64,000 nucleotides of DNA from Schaalia sp. lx-260 (GTDB lineage Bacteria; Actinomycetota; Actinomycetes; Actinomycetales; Actinomycetaceae): contig NZ_JAJNRQ010000003.1 in the NCBI RefSeq assembly GCF_021083645.1, positions 248,001 through 312,000 on the forward strand, in the 5' to 3' direction. Each line of letters begins with the position of its first letter. Position 1 is the first letter of the stretch. The translations under genes and the position numbers were made by a program. Under the pieces are notes generated by a model. That model had not been told where the DNA came from. It did not search any database and saw only the letters and a list, made by a program, of their open reading frames with translations. Of this stretch, positions 16,801 to 28,002 are shown piece by piece.

Positions 16801-18186
16801 TCACTGACCGGTCATTGTACGCACATCAAGAGCAGCATCAAGCTGTTCTTCTGTTATTTCACCTCGTTCAACAAATCCCAAATCAATAGCCGCCTCACGC
16901 ACAGTTAAATCATGTTTCACTGAATGTTTTGCGATCTTTGCAGCTGATTCATAACCGATCAAACGGTTCAGAGGCGTCACAATAGAAGGTGAAGACTGCG
17001 CTAAACGCAAGCATCGTTCTTCATTTGCCTGAATACCATCAATGCAACGCGCCGCGAGAACCTGCGACACATTCCCTAAAATTGAGGCTGATTCTAAAAT
17101 ATTGGAAGCCATCACCGGCAGCATCACCAGCAAATCAAAGTTGCCTTGCGCTCCAGCAAAGGCCACAGCCGCATCATTACCGATCACTTGTGCGCATACT
17201 TGCACAGTTGCTTCTGGCAAAACAGGATTCACCTTACCCGGCATGATTGATGAGCCCGGCTGCAAATCTGGCAAGAAAATTTCACCAATACCTGTACGCG
17301 GGCCAGAACCCATCCAACGCAGGTCATTAGCAATTTTCACCAAGGAAACAGCCACTGTACGCATGGCACCTGACAATTCCACCAGAGAATCCTGAGCAGC
17401 TTGTGCTTCAAAGTGATTTTCAGCTTCACGTAAAGGCAAACCTGTATTTTCAGCGATCAGCTCAATGACTCGGGCAGAAAACCCTGCCGGCGTATTGATT
17501 CCGGTTCCTACAGCAGTTCCACCCAAAGGCAATTCAGCAAGATTGGGTAGGGCAGCCTCGATACGACCAATCCCTTTAGAAATCTGTGTCGCATAGCCAG
17601 AAAATTCTTGACCGAGGGTGATCGGCGTTGCATCCATTAAGTGTGTACGACCAGATTTAACGACATCAGCAAATTCTGTGGCTTTTTGTTCCAACGAATC
17701 ATGCAGAGTCCGTAACCCAGGAATAAGCACTTCCAGGGTGGCTTGGTATGCAGCTATGTGAATAGAGCTAGGGAATACGTCATTGGATGATTGTGAGGCA
17801 TTCACGTGGTCATTCGGATGTATTTCGTGCCCTGATTCACGTGTTGCTATGGTGGCAATAACCTCATTTGTGTTCATATTTGATGAGGTACCTGAACCTG
17901 TTTGGAAAATATCAATCGGGAAATGGTCATTGACTTCACCGGCGATTACTTTTTCAGCAGCAGAAACAATGGCATCGCAGATATCTTGACTGATAACACC
18001 AAGTTCAGCATTAGCCAAGGCAGCCGCACGTTTAATTTGTCCAAGTGCGGCAATGTGGTGTGGCGCTAATTGCTGACCAGAAATGGGGAAGTTTTCCACG
18101 GCCCGCTGTGTTTGAGCGCGGTAGAGAGCTTCTATAGGGACACGTACTTCACCCATAGTGTCATGTTCGATACGGTATTCACTCAT
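16801..18186 (-). CDS. fumC: Fumarate hydratase, class II
   Basis: Interconverts fumarate and malate without a cofactor, so it is stable in oxygen. The 461-residue length is normal for FumC. Motifs are SGTSSNMN near 95-102, [26 protein letters not shown] with the catalytic-site histidine, and the superfamily signature [11 protein letters not shown] at about 315. ATG at 18186 is preceded by GGAGGAC. It is divergent from an unrelated iron-sulfur fumarase at 18529. With sdhCAB at 33606-37043 it forms the C4 part of the TCA cycle. Confidence 0.96.
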   Translation of the reverse strand: MSEYRIEHDTMGEVRVPIEALYRAQTQRAVENFPISGQQLAPHHIAALGQIKRAAALANAELGVISQDICDAIVSAAEKVIAGEVNDHFPIDIFQTGSGTSSNMNTNEVIATIATRESGHEIHPNDHVNASQSSNDVFPSSIHIAAYQATLEVLIPGLRTLHDSLEQKATEFADVVKSGRTHLMDATPITLGQEFSGYATQISKGIGRIEAALPNLAELPLGGTAVGTGINTPAGFSARVIELIAENTGLPLREAENHFEAQAAQDSLVELSGAMRTVAVSLVKIANDLRWMGSGPRTGIGEIFLPDLQPGSSIMPGKVNPVLPEATVQVCAQVIGNDAAVAFAGAQGNFDLLVMLPVMASNILESASILGNVSQVLAARCIDGIQANEERCLRLAQSSPSIVTPLNRLIGYESAAKIAKHSVKHDLTVREAAIDLGFVERGEITEEQLDAALDVRTMTGQ

Positions 18187-18528
18187 AAGTCCTCCACATC
18201 ATTGGGTTCTAGCTTTGTCCCCTCTATTGTCACCGAAATAAGAAAGAACTGTGGAATGTAATTACGGAATATACGCAAAATCACCTCATCACTAATTCGG
18301 AGCCTGAGGGTCACATATCACGCGATGACACACTTGTATTTCCTCATATCCTCCCAACTTTCTCCCTATCATCACACGTGAAAATCCCAGTATTCTCAAA
18401 GAAAAACACTCCCACCTCGCTTCCTTTTTCCTGCGGAAGTATCAAATGAGGACAGGGGTCCCCACTCCTACCCCAGTTACGTCATACGGTGTGTACAACC
18501 CATGTATCACCAGCAACAAGGAGTTACC
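18187..18528. other. Intergenic region between two divergent fumarase genes
   Basis: This 342-nt stretch must hold promoters for both fumarase genes. The 80 nt nearest the class I gene are pyrimidine-rich. I see a good Shine-Dalgarno on each side but no clear operator, riboswitch fold or small gene. Confidence 0.5.
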
Positions 18529-20202
18529 ATGACTGAGTTCTTCTACGAAGACTTACTTCCCCTCGGAGAAGACACCACCACATACCGCCTCATTACCACT
18601 GAGGGCGTACAAACCGTAGAAGGACCAGACGGTGTCCCTTACCTGAAAATCGCCCCCGAAGCCCTCCAAACACTAGCTCGCGAGGCCTACCATGACATTT
18701 CTTATTTCCTGCGAACAGAACACCTCGAACAGCTAGCAAAAATTTTGGAAGATCCCGAGGCTTCAGCAAATGACCGCTTCGTCGCACTCGATCTCTTAAA
18801 AAATGCGAATGTTGCTTCGGCGGGTGTACTCCCCATGTGTCAAGACACCGGCACAGCCATCATCAAAGGCGAGCGCGGCCAACGAATCATCACAGAAGGA
18901 AACGACGAACGCGCCCTTTCGCGTGGCGTATATGACGCTTACACCGAGCTTAATCTGCGCTATTCACAAAATGCGCCTTTAACCATGTACGACGAAAAGA
19001 ACACCGGCTGCAACCTGCCCGCACAAGTCGAACTCTACGCTGACACCCACCGGGGGCATGAATGTGATTACCATTTCCTTTTCATGGCTAAAGGCGGAGG
19101 CTCTGCAAATAAGTCCTACCTTTACCAAATGACGAAAGCCATTTTGGATCCCGAGCACATGATGCAGTTCCTCGAAGAAAAAATACGTTCATTAGGAACA
19201 GCAGCATGCCCGCCCTATCACCTTGCTATCGTTATTGGTGGTACGAGCGCTGAATACTGCCTCAAAACAGCAAAGTATGCTTCTGCGCACTATTTAGATT
19301 CTTTACCCACCCACGGGTCTGAGTGCGGTAATGGCTTCCGTGATGTTGAAATGGAAAAAGCTGTTTTTGAGCTGACTCAGCAGATGGGAATTGGAGCGCA
19401 GTTTGGCGGTAAATACTTCTGCCATGATGTGCGTGTCATTCGGCTTCCACGCCACGGGGCTTCTCTACCTGTTGCCATTGCTGTGTCCTGTTCCGCTGAC
19501 CGTCAAGCGAAAGCAAAAATCACCCCAGAAGGTGTGTTTTTGGAGCAGCTTGATTTTAATCCGGGACGTTTCTTACCTGCGACAACTGATGAAGAACTTG
19601 GTTCTGATGGTGAGGGCGCTATTCACGTTGATTTGAACCGTCCAATGGCTGAAGTCCTAGCTCAGCTTTCTCAGTATCCCGTTAAGACTCGTTTGGCTTT
19701 GTCAGGCACGATGATTGTTGCTCGTGATATTGCCCATGCGAAAATTCGTGAGCGTCTGGATAATGGCGAGCCTATGCCGCAGTACATGCTAGATCATCCT
19801 GTGTACTATGCCGGACCTGCGAAAACACCGGAAGGTATGCCTTCAGGTTCTTTCGGCCCAACGACTGCGGGACGTATGGATTCTTATGTGGATCGTTTTC
19901 AGTCTCTGGGTGGCTCAATGATTATGGTAGCTAAAGGAAACCGTTCCGATCAGGTAACTCAGGCCTGTCACAAGCACGGGGGTTTCTATCTGGGCTCTAT
20001 CGGTGGTCCCGCAGCAGAATTAGCTGCGCATTGCATCAAGAAAGTCGAATTACTTGAGTATCCTGAGCTTGGCATGGAAGCTGTGTGGAAGATTGAGGTA
20101 GAAGATTTCCCTGCTTTCATTGTTGTTGATGATAAGGGGAATGATTTCTTTGCTGGTACTCAGGAAGTTACTCTGACCATTGGTAAACGTCCTGGTTTAT
20201 AG
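18529..20202 (+). CDS. Fumarate hydratase, class I (iron-sulfur)
   Basis: Oxygen-sensitive fumarase of the FumA/FumB class that uses a [4Fe-4S] cluster. The 557-residue protein contains an alpha domain and a C-terminal beta (swivelling) domain in one chain. Cysteines at 104 ([10 protein letters not shown]), 227 (AACPPYHLA) and 321 (VSCSADRQ) sit almost where E. coli FumA has its cluster ligands. The beta domain shows [13 protein letters not shown] and [11 protein letters not shown] at 18529 has AAGGAG about 7 nt upstream; an in-frame ATG at 18502 lacks one. A strong terminator follows at 20362. Confidence 0.94.
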   Translation: MTEFFYEDLLPLGEDTTTYRLITTEGVQTVEGPDGVPYLKIAPEALQTLAREAYHDISYFLRTEHLEQLAKILEDPEASANDRFVALDLLKNANVASAGVLPMCQDTGTAIIKGERGQRIITEGNDERALSRGVYDAYTELNLRYSQNAPLTMYDEKNTGCNLPAQVELYADTHRGHECDYHFLFMAKGGGSANKSYLYQMTKAILDPEHMMQFLEEKIRSLGTAACPPYHLAIVIGGTSAEYCLKTAKYASAHYLDSLPTHGSECGNGFRDVEMEKAVFELTQQMGIGAQFGGKYFCHDVRVIRLPRHGASLPVAIAVSCSADRQAKAKITPEGVFLEQLDFNPGRFLPATTDEELGSDGEGAIHVDLNRPMAEVLAQLSQYPVKTRLALSGTMIVARDIAHAKIRERLDNGEPMPQYMLDHPVYYAGPAKTPEGMPSGSFGPTTAGRMDSYVDRFQSLGGSMIMVAKGNRSDQVTQACHKHGGFYLGSIGGPAAELAAHCIKKVELLEYPELGMEAVWKIEVEDFPAFIVVDDKGNDFFAGTQEVTLTIGKRPGL

Positions 20203-20361
20203 ATTCTGGTGGCCCTCATGTTGTTCTGCTTCACGGTAGTTCACTGACATTATTGGCCTTCCCAGTTCAACAAATGAATAAGGATGTGAGGCTTTTCTGA
20301 TGCATGAAAGGACCATGTGAGCACTTTCCTCTTTAAGTTGGGCCTCAACTAAAACGTACAG

Positions 20362-20405
20362 GTGCTGCTTTCTCATGTTTTATCCGTGGGAAAGCAGCAC
20401 TTTTT
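20362..20405 (+). terminator. Terminator after class I fumarase
   Basis: A perfect 11-bp stem, GTGCTGCTTTC (20362-20372) with GAAAGCAGCAC (20390-20400), is followed directly by TTTTT. On the other strand the tail ACGTTTTAG could also serve the convergent guaB3 gene. Confidence 0.9.
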
Positions 20406-20494
20406 ACACCCAATTGACGCTTATAGGCGTATCGCATATAAGCGTGTCTGCACCTCATCTAGCGTAAAAAGCGACGCACGAGTATCAGTAGAGT

Positions 20495-21619
20495 TCATAG
20501 CGGGCGGTAAGGGCTGACAACCACTTCAACACGCTGCAGGTCTTTCACTTCGCTGTAACCTGTTGAAGCCATTGTTCGTTTCAATGCGCCAACAAAGTTT
20601 AATGAGCCATCTGCCCGTGTTGAGGGGCCGTAAAGGATCTGTTTCATTGTTCCGCTTGTTCCCACATGTACGCGCTGTCCTCGTGGCATTTCAGGGTGCG
20701 TTGCTTCGCTTCCCCAATGCCATCCACGACCGGGAGCTTCCTCAGCACGCGCAAGTGCTGCACCTAGCATAACGGCATCAGCACCACAGGCAATGGCACG
20801 TGACAGGTCACCTGAACGTCCAATACCTCCATCCGCAATGACATGCACATAACGTCCCCCAGATTCATCCATGTAATCTCGACGGGCAGCAGCAACATCA
20901 GCCAGTGCCGTCGCCATTGGCGCATGTACGCCCAAAGACTGCCGAGTTGAATGGGCTGCGCCACCTCCGAAACCGACGAGGATTCCTGCTGCTCCTGTCC
21001 GCATCAGATGTAAAGCTGCAGTTGTGGTTGATACGCCTCCCACAATCACAGGCACATCAAGTTCGTAGATAAAACGTTTGAGGTTGAGTGGTTCTGCGCG
21101 TGAAGATACGTGTTCAGCCGATACAGTGGTGCCACGAATAACGAATAAATCCACACCCGCATCGACAACATATCGCCAGTATTTTTGTGTTCTTTGTGGT
21201 GATAGGCGGCCCGCGACGACAACACCAGCCTCACGAATCTGTTGGAGTCGAGCTGTAATGAGTTCAGGTTGAATTGGCTCAGAGTAGGCTTTCTGTAAAA
21301 AAGGAATGGATTCTTCCCCGTCAAGATGCGAAACTTCTTCAAGTAGTGGTTCTGGATCCTCATAACGGGTCCATAGACCATCCAAATCCAGAACGCCGAT
21401 ACCGCCTAAGCGTCCACATTCGATAGCTGTCTGAGGGCTCATCACTGAGTCCATGGGGGCAGCCATAATTGGAATATCAACATGGTAGGCATCAATTTGC
21501 CAGCCCACGTTGACGTCTTCTGGATCGCGGGTACGTCGTGCAGGTACTAAAGCGATGTCGTCTAGCGTGTAGGCGCGTCGTCCACGTTTGCCTCGACCAA
21601 TTTCAATTTCATGACTCAC
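20495..21619 (-). CDS. guaB3: GuaB3-family IMP dehydrogenase-related protein
   Basis: Member of the GuaB3 branch of the IMPDH/GMP reductase family, common in actinobacteria. Its role is unsettled; cyanobacterial members have been reported to have IMPDH activity. The 374-residue protein has the TIM barrel without CBS domains: ALVPARRTRDPEDV, PIMAAPMDSVMSP, GGIGVLDLDGLWTRYEDP and ADGGIGRSGD. The loop that in IMPDH is GPGSICTTR aligns here with GGGAAHSTR, so the catalytic cysteine appears to be histidine. ATG at 21619. It lies near but not next to the true guaB at 23517. Confidence 0.9.
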   Translation of the reverse strand: MSHEIEIGRGKRGRRAYTLDDIALVPARRTRDPEDVNVGWQIDAYHVDIPIMAAPMDSVMSPQTAIECGRLGGIGVLDLDGLWTRYEDPEPLLEEVSHLDGEESIPFLQKAYSEPIQPELITARLQQIREAGVVVAGRLSPQRTQKYWRYVVDAGVDLFVIRGTTVSAEHVSSRAEPLNLKRFIYELDVPVIVGGVSTTTAALHLMRTGAAGILVGFGGGAAHSTRQSLGVHAPMATALADVAAARRDYMDESGGRYVHVIADGGIGRSGDLSRAIACGADAVMLGAALARAEEAPGRGWHWGSEATHPEMPRGQRVHVGTSGTMKQILYGPSTRADGSLNFVGALKRTMASTGYSEVKDLQRVEVVVSPYRPL

Positions 21620-21826
21620 GTACTCATACTATCGGGAACAGTCTTTTTCTTTCAGTCAATATGCTTATGTGTATTTCCACCTCATAGAAATTACTTGTCT
21701 CATATTTCTATACGGGTGTATGCGCACGGGATTTCTCAGCACAAAGACAGCATGTATTGAGCGCTGCGTCGCACTTTTGGTGTTGAAGTGTACGCAGATG
21801 TGGGAGTTATAGGGGACACTGGAAGT

Positions 21827-22558
21827 ATGAGTGAAAAAGAGATGATATGGACAGATGTTCCGTGGTTAGGTTTTGACACGGAAACAACGGGGGTGCATGT
21901 TCACGAAGATCGTTTAGTTACTGCTGCCCTTGTTTTGAGACGTGCAGGCGCTCACCCTCGTGAAGCTGATCTGATGCGCACATGGCTGGCTGATCCTGGT
22001 GTGGAAATACCTGAAAAAGCGAGTGCTGTTCATGGGATCACCACAGAATATGCGCGTGAAAATGGGAAGCCGATTACTCAGGTACTTGATGATGTGGCTT
22101 CGACTTTAACTGACCATTGGAAACGAGGTTTTCCTGTGGTTGTTTTCAATGCTCCCTACGATATTTCTCTGATGGAAGCTGAGCTTCGTCGCCATGGTTT
22201 ACCTACTTTAGAAGAACGTCTTGGTCGTTTACCTTCACCGGTTATTGATCCGCTTGTTATTGACCGTGTTGTTGGTAAATATCGCAAAGGAAAGAAAACA
22301 CTGGTGCTGATGGCACCTGTATATGGTGTGGTTGCTGAAGAAAATGCTCATACTGCGGAAGTGGATGTGCAAATGACTCTTGATGTCCTTGGGGGGATTG
22401 CGCGAAAGCACTCCGACACCTTTGGGGCTATGACGTGTATGGAGCTTCACGAATGGCAAAAACGTGAACATGCACAATGGGCAGCTGACCGTGAGGAATA
22501 TATGCGACGCAGTGTAGGTAAGGAGGTTGTTATCTCTCGCGCATGGCCTCTTGAGTAG
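21827..22558 (+). CDS. DEDDh-family 3'-5' exonuclease
   Basis: Single-domain DnaQ-like exonuclease of 243 residues. The active-site residues are visible in order: FDTETTG (Asp and Glu), VVFNAPYDISLM (Asp), and HTAEVDVQMTLDVL (His and final Asp). No polymerase or helicase domain is attached, so it is probably a stand-alone trimming or repair nuclease; substrate unknown. I start it at ATG 21827; the frame is open to 21788 but only weak Shine-Dalgarno matches exist, so the start is uncertain. It is convergent with the aldolase-like gene at 22657. Confidence 0.88.
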   Translation: MSEKEMIWTDVPWLGFDTETTGVHVHEDRLVTAALVLRRAGAHPREADLMRTWLADPGVEIPEKASAVHGITTEYARENGKPITQVLDDVASTLTDHWKRGFPVVVFNAPYDISLMEAELRRHGLPTLEERLGRLPSPVIDPLVIDRVVGKYRKGKKTLVLMAPVYGVVAEENAHTAEVDVQMTLDVLGGIARKHSDTFGAMTCMELHEWQKREHAQWAADREEYMRRSVGKEVVISRAWPLE

Positions 22559-22601
22559 TCCTCATGCTCATAAGCATAGTCGTGCGCGCTCTGCGATCAG
22601 G

Positions 22602-22628
22602 TACCAGCACACATCATGCCTGCTGGTA
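22602..22628. terminator. Hairpin between convergent exonuclease and aldolase genes
   Basis: TACCAGCA (22602-22609) pairs with TGCTGGTA (22621-22628) across an 11-nt loop. It lies in the 98-nt gap between two convergent genes. There is no T-run, so its function as a bidirectional terminator is tentative. Confidence 0.45.
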
Positions 22629-22656
22629 GCTCAGGTGAAATTCGTGAGGTGAAATT

Positions 22657-23355
22657 CTACTTTTCACCTGTGGCAGCAACCAGGTCAGCCCAAGTCATCG
22701 GCCCACCGACAAGTCCAGCAAAATCAGCATTTTGCTCATGAATTGCCATATCGGTTGCCGGATTACTGACAAGATGTGCAAGCACATCAGGGGCGGCTGT
22801 GATTGCCCCAATGCCGTCACGGACAAGTTCAAGGACTTGCTCTGAGTTCTTGAAAGACGCGGCAAGCACATCTGATTGAATCCCCTGAGCACGAAGCATC
22901 CTATGCATATCAGCTGCTACACGGACACCTGAAATACCATAGTTATCCATACGGTTCACGTAAGGGGCGATATAACGGCATCCTGCTTTTGCTGCCATGA
23001 AACCTTGCATAGCTGAGTGAATACCTGTCGCAGTAATGTAAAAACCTCGCTGCTTCAATAAGGGCATTGCTGCATAGCCTTCGCGTGTCACAGGCACTTT
23101 CACGAAAATATGTTCACCTAAAGTTTCACGTAAAGCGGCTGCTTCAGCCAACATGCCCTCAGTTGTTGTCGATACTAATTGCGCATGCATTTGTGAGCCA
23201 AAAGGCAAGATTTCCTTAATCCGTTTCAATGTGGCCAGAGGATCCGCCCCATAACGTGCCAAAATCGCTGGATTTGTTGTCACACCGTCAACTGGTAAAA
23301 ATGACAATGTATCTTCAATAGCCTTTGGGTCAGCGTCGTCAATCAAAATCAACAT
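22657..23355 (-). CDS. Fructose-6-phosphate aldolase / transaldolase-like protein
   Basis: Class I aldolase of the small transaldolase (TalC/Fsa) group, which forms a Schiff base with its sugar substrate. The 232-residue barrel has FLPVDGVTTNPAILA at the N-terminus and the catalytic lysine in IFVKVPVT. The later ITATGIHSAMQGFMAAKAG and RYIAPYVNRMD are typical of the Fsa/TalC group. Whether it is a fructose-6-phosphate aldolase or a true transaldolase cannot be decided from motifs. ATG at 23355 follows GGAGG; the frame stays open to 23457. It is a short distance downstream of the guaB terminator and probably separate from it. Confidence 0.88.
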   Translation of the reverse strand: MLILIDDADPKAIEDTLSFLPVDGVTTNPAILARYGADPLATLKRIKEILPFGSQMHAQLVSTTTEGMLAEAAALRETLGEHIFVKVPVTREGYAAMPLLKQRGFYITATGIHSAMQGFMAAKAGCRYIAPYVNRMDNYGISGVRVAADMHRMLRAQGIQSDVLAASFKNSEQVLELVRDGIGAITAAPDVLAHLVSNPATDMAIHEQNADFAGLVGGPMTWADLVAATGEK

Positions 23356-23457
23356 CAGGAGCCTCCATTTCAGTCTCTGGCTTTCTCCTACTGTATGAGT
23401 TCCACAGGTGTCACGACAAATCCCCTCCCCTGTTTCAAAACAGGTAGCAAATATCAA

Positions 23458-23490
23458 GCGGCGAAGGGAATAGTATTTTCCCTCCGCCGC
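23458..23490 (-). terminator. Terminator after guaB
   Basis: GCGGCG (23458-23463) pairs with CGCCGC (23485-23490) and AGGGAA (23465-23470) with TTCCCT (23478-23483), with one mismatch between the two stem parts. It starts 26 nt past the guaB stop, with a weak TTGATATTTG tail. Confidence 0.7.
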
Positions 23491-23516
23491 TTACAGAATT
23501 GCCACGTCAAGCACTG

Positions 23517-25130
<1,614 letters not shown>

Positions 25131-25255
25131 TCATATCAGGCCTATGCCCCACAGGTGAAATAATGGGCTTTCATCAAACAAATAAAAGACGGCACCTGTG
25201 TTGGCCGTATCACTCAGGTCAATCCTGTAGGTGAGGATCCTCGAAAAAGTTTTCC

Positions 25256-26536
25256 TTATAGAAACGAGTGGCTCTCACGTGCCCGTCGCGCTGATTCTGC
25301 GAAACTAGCTGCTGGCGGTAACAGCGGTAAAAGAAGCATCTGCGCTACATGATATACGTCAGGTTTACCGTCCCACGTTGTCGTTGACACGTCACCGTTT
25401 TCATTCACTTCATGTACCCATCTGCCAATGTCTTCACGTAGGTACTGATCGGCCCATGCAAGCCATGAAGCAAAAAAGTCAGATACTTCCTCAGCGTCTT
25501 GTGTTCGCCCCACGACGTGAAGTTCGCGTCCCAATACCATTGCTGCACTTAATGCTTCACATAAAACCCAGTGCATACGTTCTGTGACAACTGGCTGACC
25601 GTCAAAGTCGGTGGTATACACAAAGCCACCATGCTTGCTATCCCATCCTTCCTCAGCAGCACGACTAAAAAGTGCATGAGGAGCTTCTAGTGTCCAGTCT
25701 GGAATTTCGTCACCATTTTCCCTCAAAGCACCACGCACATGCAGCATCAGGCGAGCCCATTCACATGCGTGTCCCGGTGTAACACCGTAGGGGCGGAAAG
25801 GATCATGAGGATTTTCTTTATTGAAATCTGTCTGCACTGCCCATTTACTATCAAAGTGTTCAGGTAAACGGGCGCCCCACTGCGCACATAGATCAGCGGC
25901 CCAGCGGGTGATTGCGCGCGCACGGTCTAGCCACAAGCGTTCCCCTGTCGCATGATAAGCCGCCAGATATGCTTCCACCGTGTGCATGTTGGAGTTGAGG
26001 CCACGGTAGGCTTCTTTCTGCGTATATTCCTTATCCCATGATTCGCATACACGCCCGTGTTCTGGTTCCCACCAGTGGGTATCTTGATCGGCGAGCGCGT
26101 CCTCAAGGAGTTGGCGTGCGCCCTCTATACCTGCTGTGAGGGCACTTGAAGCTGCGAGGATAACGAATGCGTGAGCATAGGCTTCTTTACGACCGTCTCC
26201 AACGTAGTGTCCGTGACCGTTTTCGTCGATACCGTGTTCTACTGCGCTGAACCAGCCACCGTTTTCATGATCGCGAAAAGCAGTGGTTAAGGAACGGATC
26301 CCGTGTTCAGCAAATTCTGACATACCCGCGATACCGCATAGGGATGCGAGGGCAAATACATGGGTCATACGGGCTGTAATCCACAGTTCAACGGGACGTT
26401 TTTTGTTCACTGTGCCGTCCCCCATTAAGTATCCAAATCCGCTGGGACGCAGGGAGGCGCAGGCAAAACGTGTAAGAACAAGGAATTCTTTGGTGAAGCT
26501 GGATTGTAGGATTGGTTCTTCCCACGGGCTTTCCAT
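25256..26536 (-). CDS. AGE-family sugar epimerase/isomerase
   Basis: Alpha/alpha-barrel protein of the N-acylglucosamine 2-epimerase family, which also includes mannose isomerases and YihS-type aldose-ketose isomerases. The 426-residue product shows the family features WITARMTHVFALA, GWFSAVEHG, RKEAYAHAFVILA, NMHTVEAYLAAY and PGHACEWARLML, with histidines in the positions used for proton transfer. The substrate is not evident; a free hexose is the best guess. ATG at 26536 is preceded by GGAGGA. It lies 190 nt downstream of the MerR-type gene on the same strand, and its regulation by that protein is possible but unproven. Confidence 0.85.
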   Translation of the reverse strand: MESPWEEPILQSSFTKEFLVLTRFACASLRPSGFGYLMGDGTVNKKRPVELWITARMTHVFALASLCGIAGMSEFAEHGIRSLTTAFRDHENGGWFSAVEHGIDENGHGHYVGDGRKEAYAHAFVILAASSALTAGIEGARQLLEDALADQDTHWWEPEHGRVCESWDKEYTQKEAYRGLNSNMHTVEAYLAAYHATGERLWLDRARAITRWAADLCAQWGARLPEHFDSKWAVQTDFNKENPHDPFRPYGVTPGHACEWARLMLHVRGALRENGDEIPDWTLEAPHALFSRAAEEGWDSKHGGFVYTTDFDGQPVVTERMHWVLCEALSAAMVLGRELHVVGRTQDAEEVSDFFASWLAWADQYLREDIGRWVHEVNENGDVSTTTWDGKPDVYHVAQMLLLPLLPPAASFAESARRARESHSFL

Positions 26537-26725
26537 GATTCCTCCATTATGTTGATGTGTGGGTATATGTTCCTTTGCGGGGACGCAAGATTATAGGTGC
26601 CACGTTACCATTGAAAGCAAAGGGAAATGGGGGCTTTCGACCATAGGATGTGCGTTCCTGTGCTTTCGTGACCGATTATCGGACAGTGGATGTGGTATCC
26701 GGAAAAGTGATGACCGTGGCCTGTT

Positions 26726-27634
26726 TTAGATACGTGCAAGAGTTTCTTCAACGGCTGCAGCGATAGTGCGTACACGTAGGACTTTCGGATTCAGAATTGG
26801 TGGTGTATCCGCTCCTACGAGGATGACGTCGGTGCTGTGGTCATGTATGAGGGTTGTGACAAGTTTTTCACATGCTGTCCCGCGTCCTGTGACGACAGCG
26901 ATACGCACATCATGGTTTTGTATGTATGTTGCTATTCGGTCGCATACTTCTGTCCCACCGTGATTTCCTGTGGACATAATTGCCGTGGGGTGTTCTCGCC
27001 ATTGTAAAGCTACTCCCATGACATGAGCTGCCAAGGAATGTTCTTCATCTGTGAGGATAAGGATTCCTACTGTTTTTTCTTGGTCTGTTGAGGTGGTGGG
27101 GCGTTGGTCTGATATTTCGGTGAGGACTTGGAGAACTGCAAGTGTCAAGAGGGCCGAGGGTGCGTATCCTGGTTTTTCGCCTTCGGTGGAGGCTCTGATG
27201 GATTCAAGTGCCGGTTCAAGTAAATGTGTCCATGTGTAGACGAGGCCGTGGGTTGCTATCGCATTTTCTAGTAGGCGTATAAGGGTTTCTGCGCGACCTC
27301 CTTGTGCAGCGGCAAGTATGTCGTCGCAATGTGATGGCACGGGAAGTTCACGCGTGTTTTCACGTGTTTTCACGGGGGTTTCGCCTCGCACAATAGCTGC
27401 GGCTTCAGCTGTAGGAACTCCTGCGTGAATTAATTCAACCATGTGAGCAAGGCGCGCAAAATCATCTGGAAGGTAGCGTCGTCGAGTTCCGGATTGGCGT
27501 TCTTCGTTTCCAATCCCATATCTGCGTTCCCATGTGCGTAATGTGGAGGGAGATATTCCTAGGCGTACCGACACAGCGGCTACAGTAAGTGGCGCTTGTG
27601 GTAATTCTGCGGCCACGAGCTGTGCCTTAGGCAT
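26726..27634 (-). CDS. MerR-family regulator with B12-binding-like C-terminal domain
   Basis: Transcriptional regulator of 302 residues. The MerR winged helix spans about 15-85 (VAAVSVRLGISPSTLRTWERRYG, then GTRRRYLPDDFARL). The middle region, about 105-190, resembles the helical cap of CarH/LitR-type proteins. The C-terminal part has ILTDEEHSLAAHVMGVAL and a Rossmann-like end, as in B12-binding domains, but lacks the DxHxxG cobalamin-ligand motif. It may therefore sense something else or nothing. ATG at 27634 with GGAG upstream. Its target is unknown; neighbours are the AGE gene downstream and the whiB3-like gene divergent. Confidence 0.82.
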   Translation of the reverse strand: MPKAQLVAAELPQAPLTVAAVSVRLGISPSTLRTWERRYGIGNEERQSGTRRRYLPDDFARLAHMVELIHAGVPTAEAAAIVRGETPVKTRENTRELPVPSHCDDILAAAQGGRAETLIRLLENAIATHGLVYTWTHLLEPALESIRASTEGEKPGYAPSALLTLAVLQVLTEISDQRPTTSTDQEKTVGILILTDEEHSLAAHVMGVALQWREHPTAIMSTGNHGGTEVCDRIATYIQNHDVRIAVVTGRGTACEKLVTTLIHDHSTDVILVGADTPPILNPKVLRVRTIAAAVEETLARI

Positions 27635-28002
27635 ATTTGCTCCTTTTCACTGCGTGCTGATATGCGCAAAAATGACGCACTTTCTGTTCTTCGTGCGCGC
27701 ATTACTTGTGCATTGCTTTTCTTCGATTGTCGTACCCTCAGCCTTTTTGCGCCACCGGAAGATGTGTTTTTCTTCTTTTCGCCCAGTTTCAGTGCTTTGT
27801 GGAGTCTTTTTCTTTATTGAACTGTAACTTTCATAGATATTTTCTTTCAGTGTTTTCTCAGCTTTCTCTCTTTTCCTGAGAGTTTCAGGAGAATTTATGA
27901 CACGGTCTTGAACAACATATGCACAGTTACGTAGAATGGTGGATAGCAAGATGAAGGAACATTCTTCATCATCAATTGTTCACTTGTAGGAAATGAGGAC
28001 CC
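27635..28002. promoter_or_regulatory. Intergenic region between merR-type and whiB3-like genes
   Basis: This 368-nt stretch separates divergent regulator genes. The plus strand is very T- and C-rich from about 27690 to 27890. A dyad, GATGAAG (27950-27956) and CTTCATC (27964-27970), lies 33-53 nt before the whiB3-like start and could be an operator. A 100-codon minus-strand frame inside it looks non-coding. Confidence 0.5.

Noticed and set aside
22632-22680. Inverted repeat CAGGTGAAA (22632-22640) with TTTCACCTG (22672-22680)
   Set aside because: The right arm lies inside the coding end of the aldolase-like gene and the loop is 31 nt; the neighbouring hairpin at 22602-22628 is a better candidate.
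27647-27949. A 100-codon minus-strand frame between merR-type and whiB3-like genes
   Set aside because: The product is Lys/Glu/Thr/Ser-rich, mirrors the T- and C-rich plus strand, has no recognisable domain and lacks a clear ribosome binding site.
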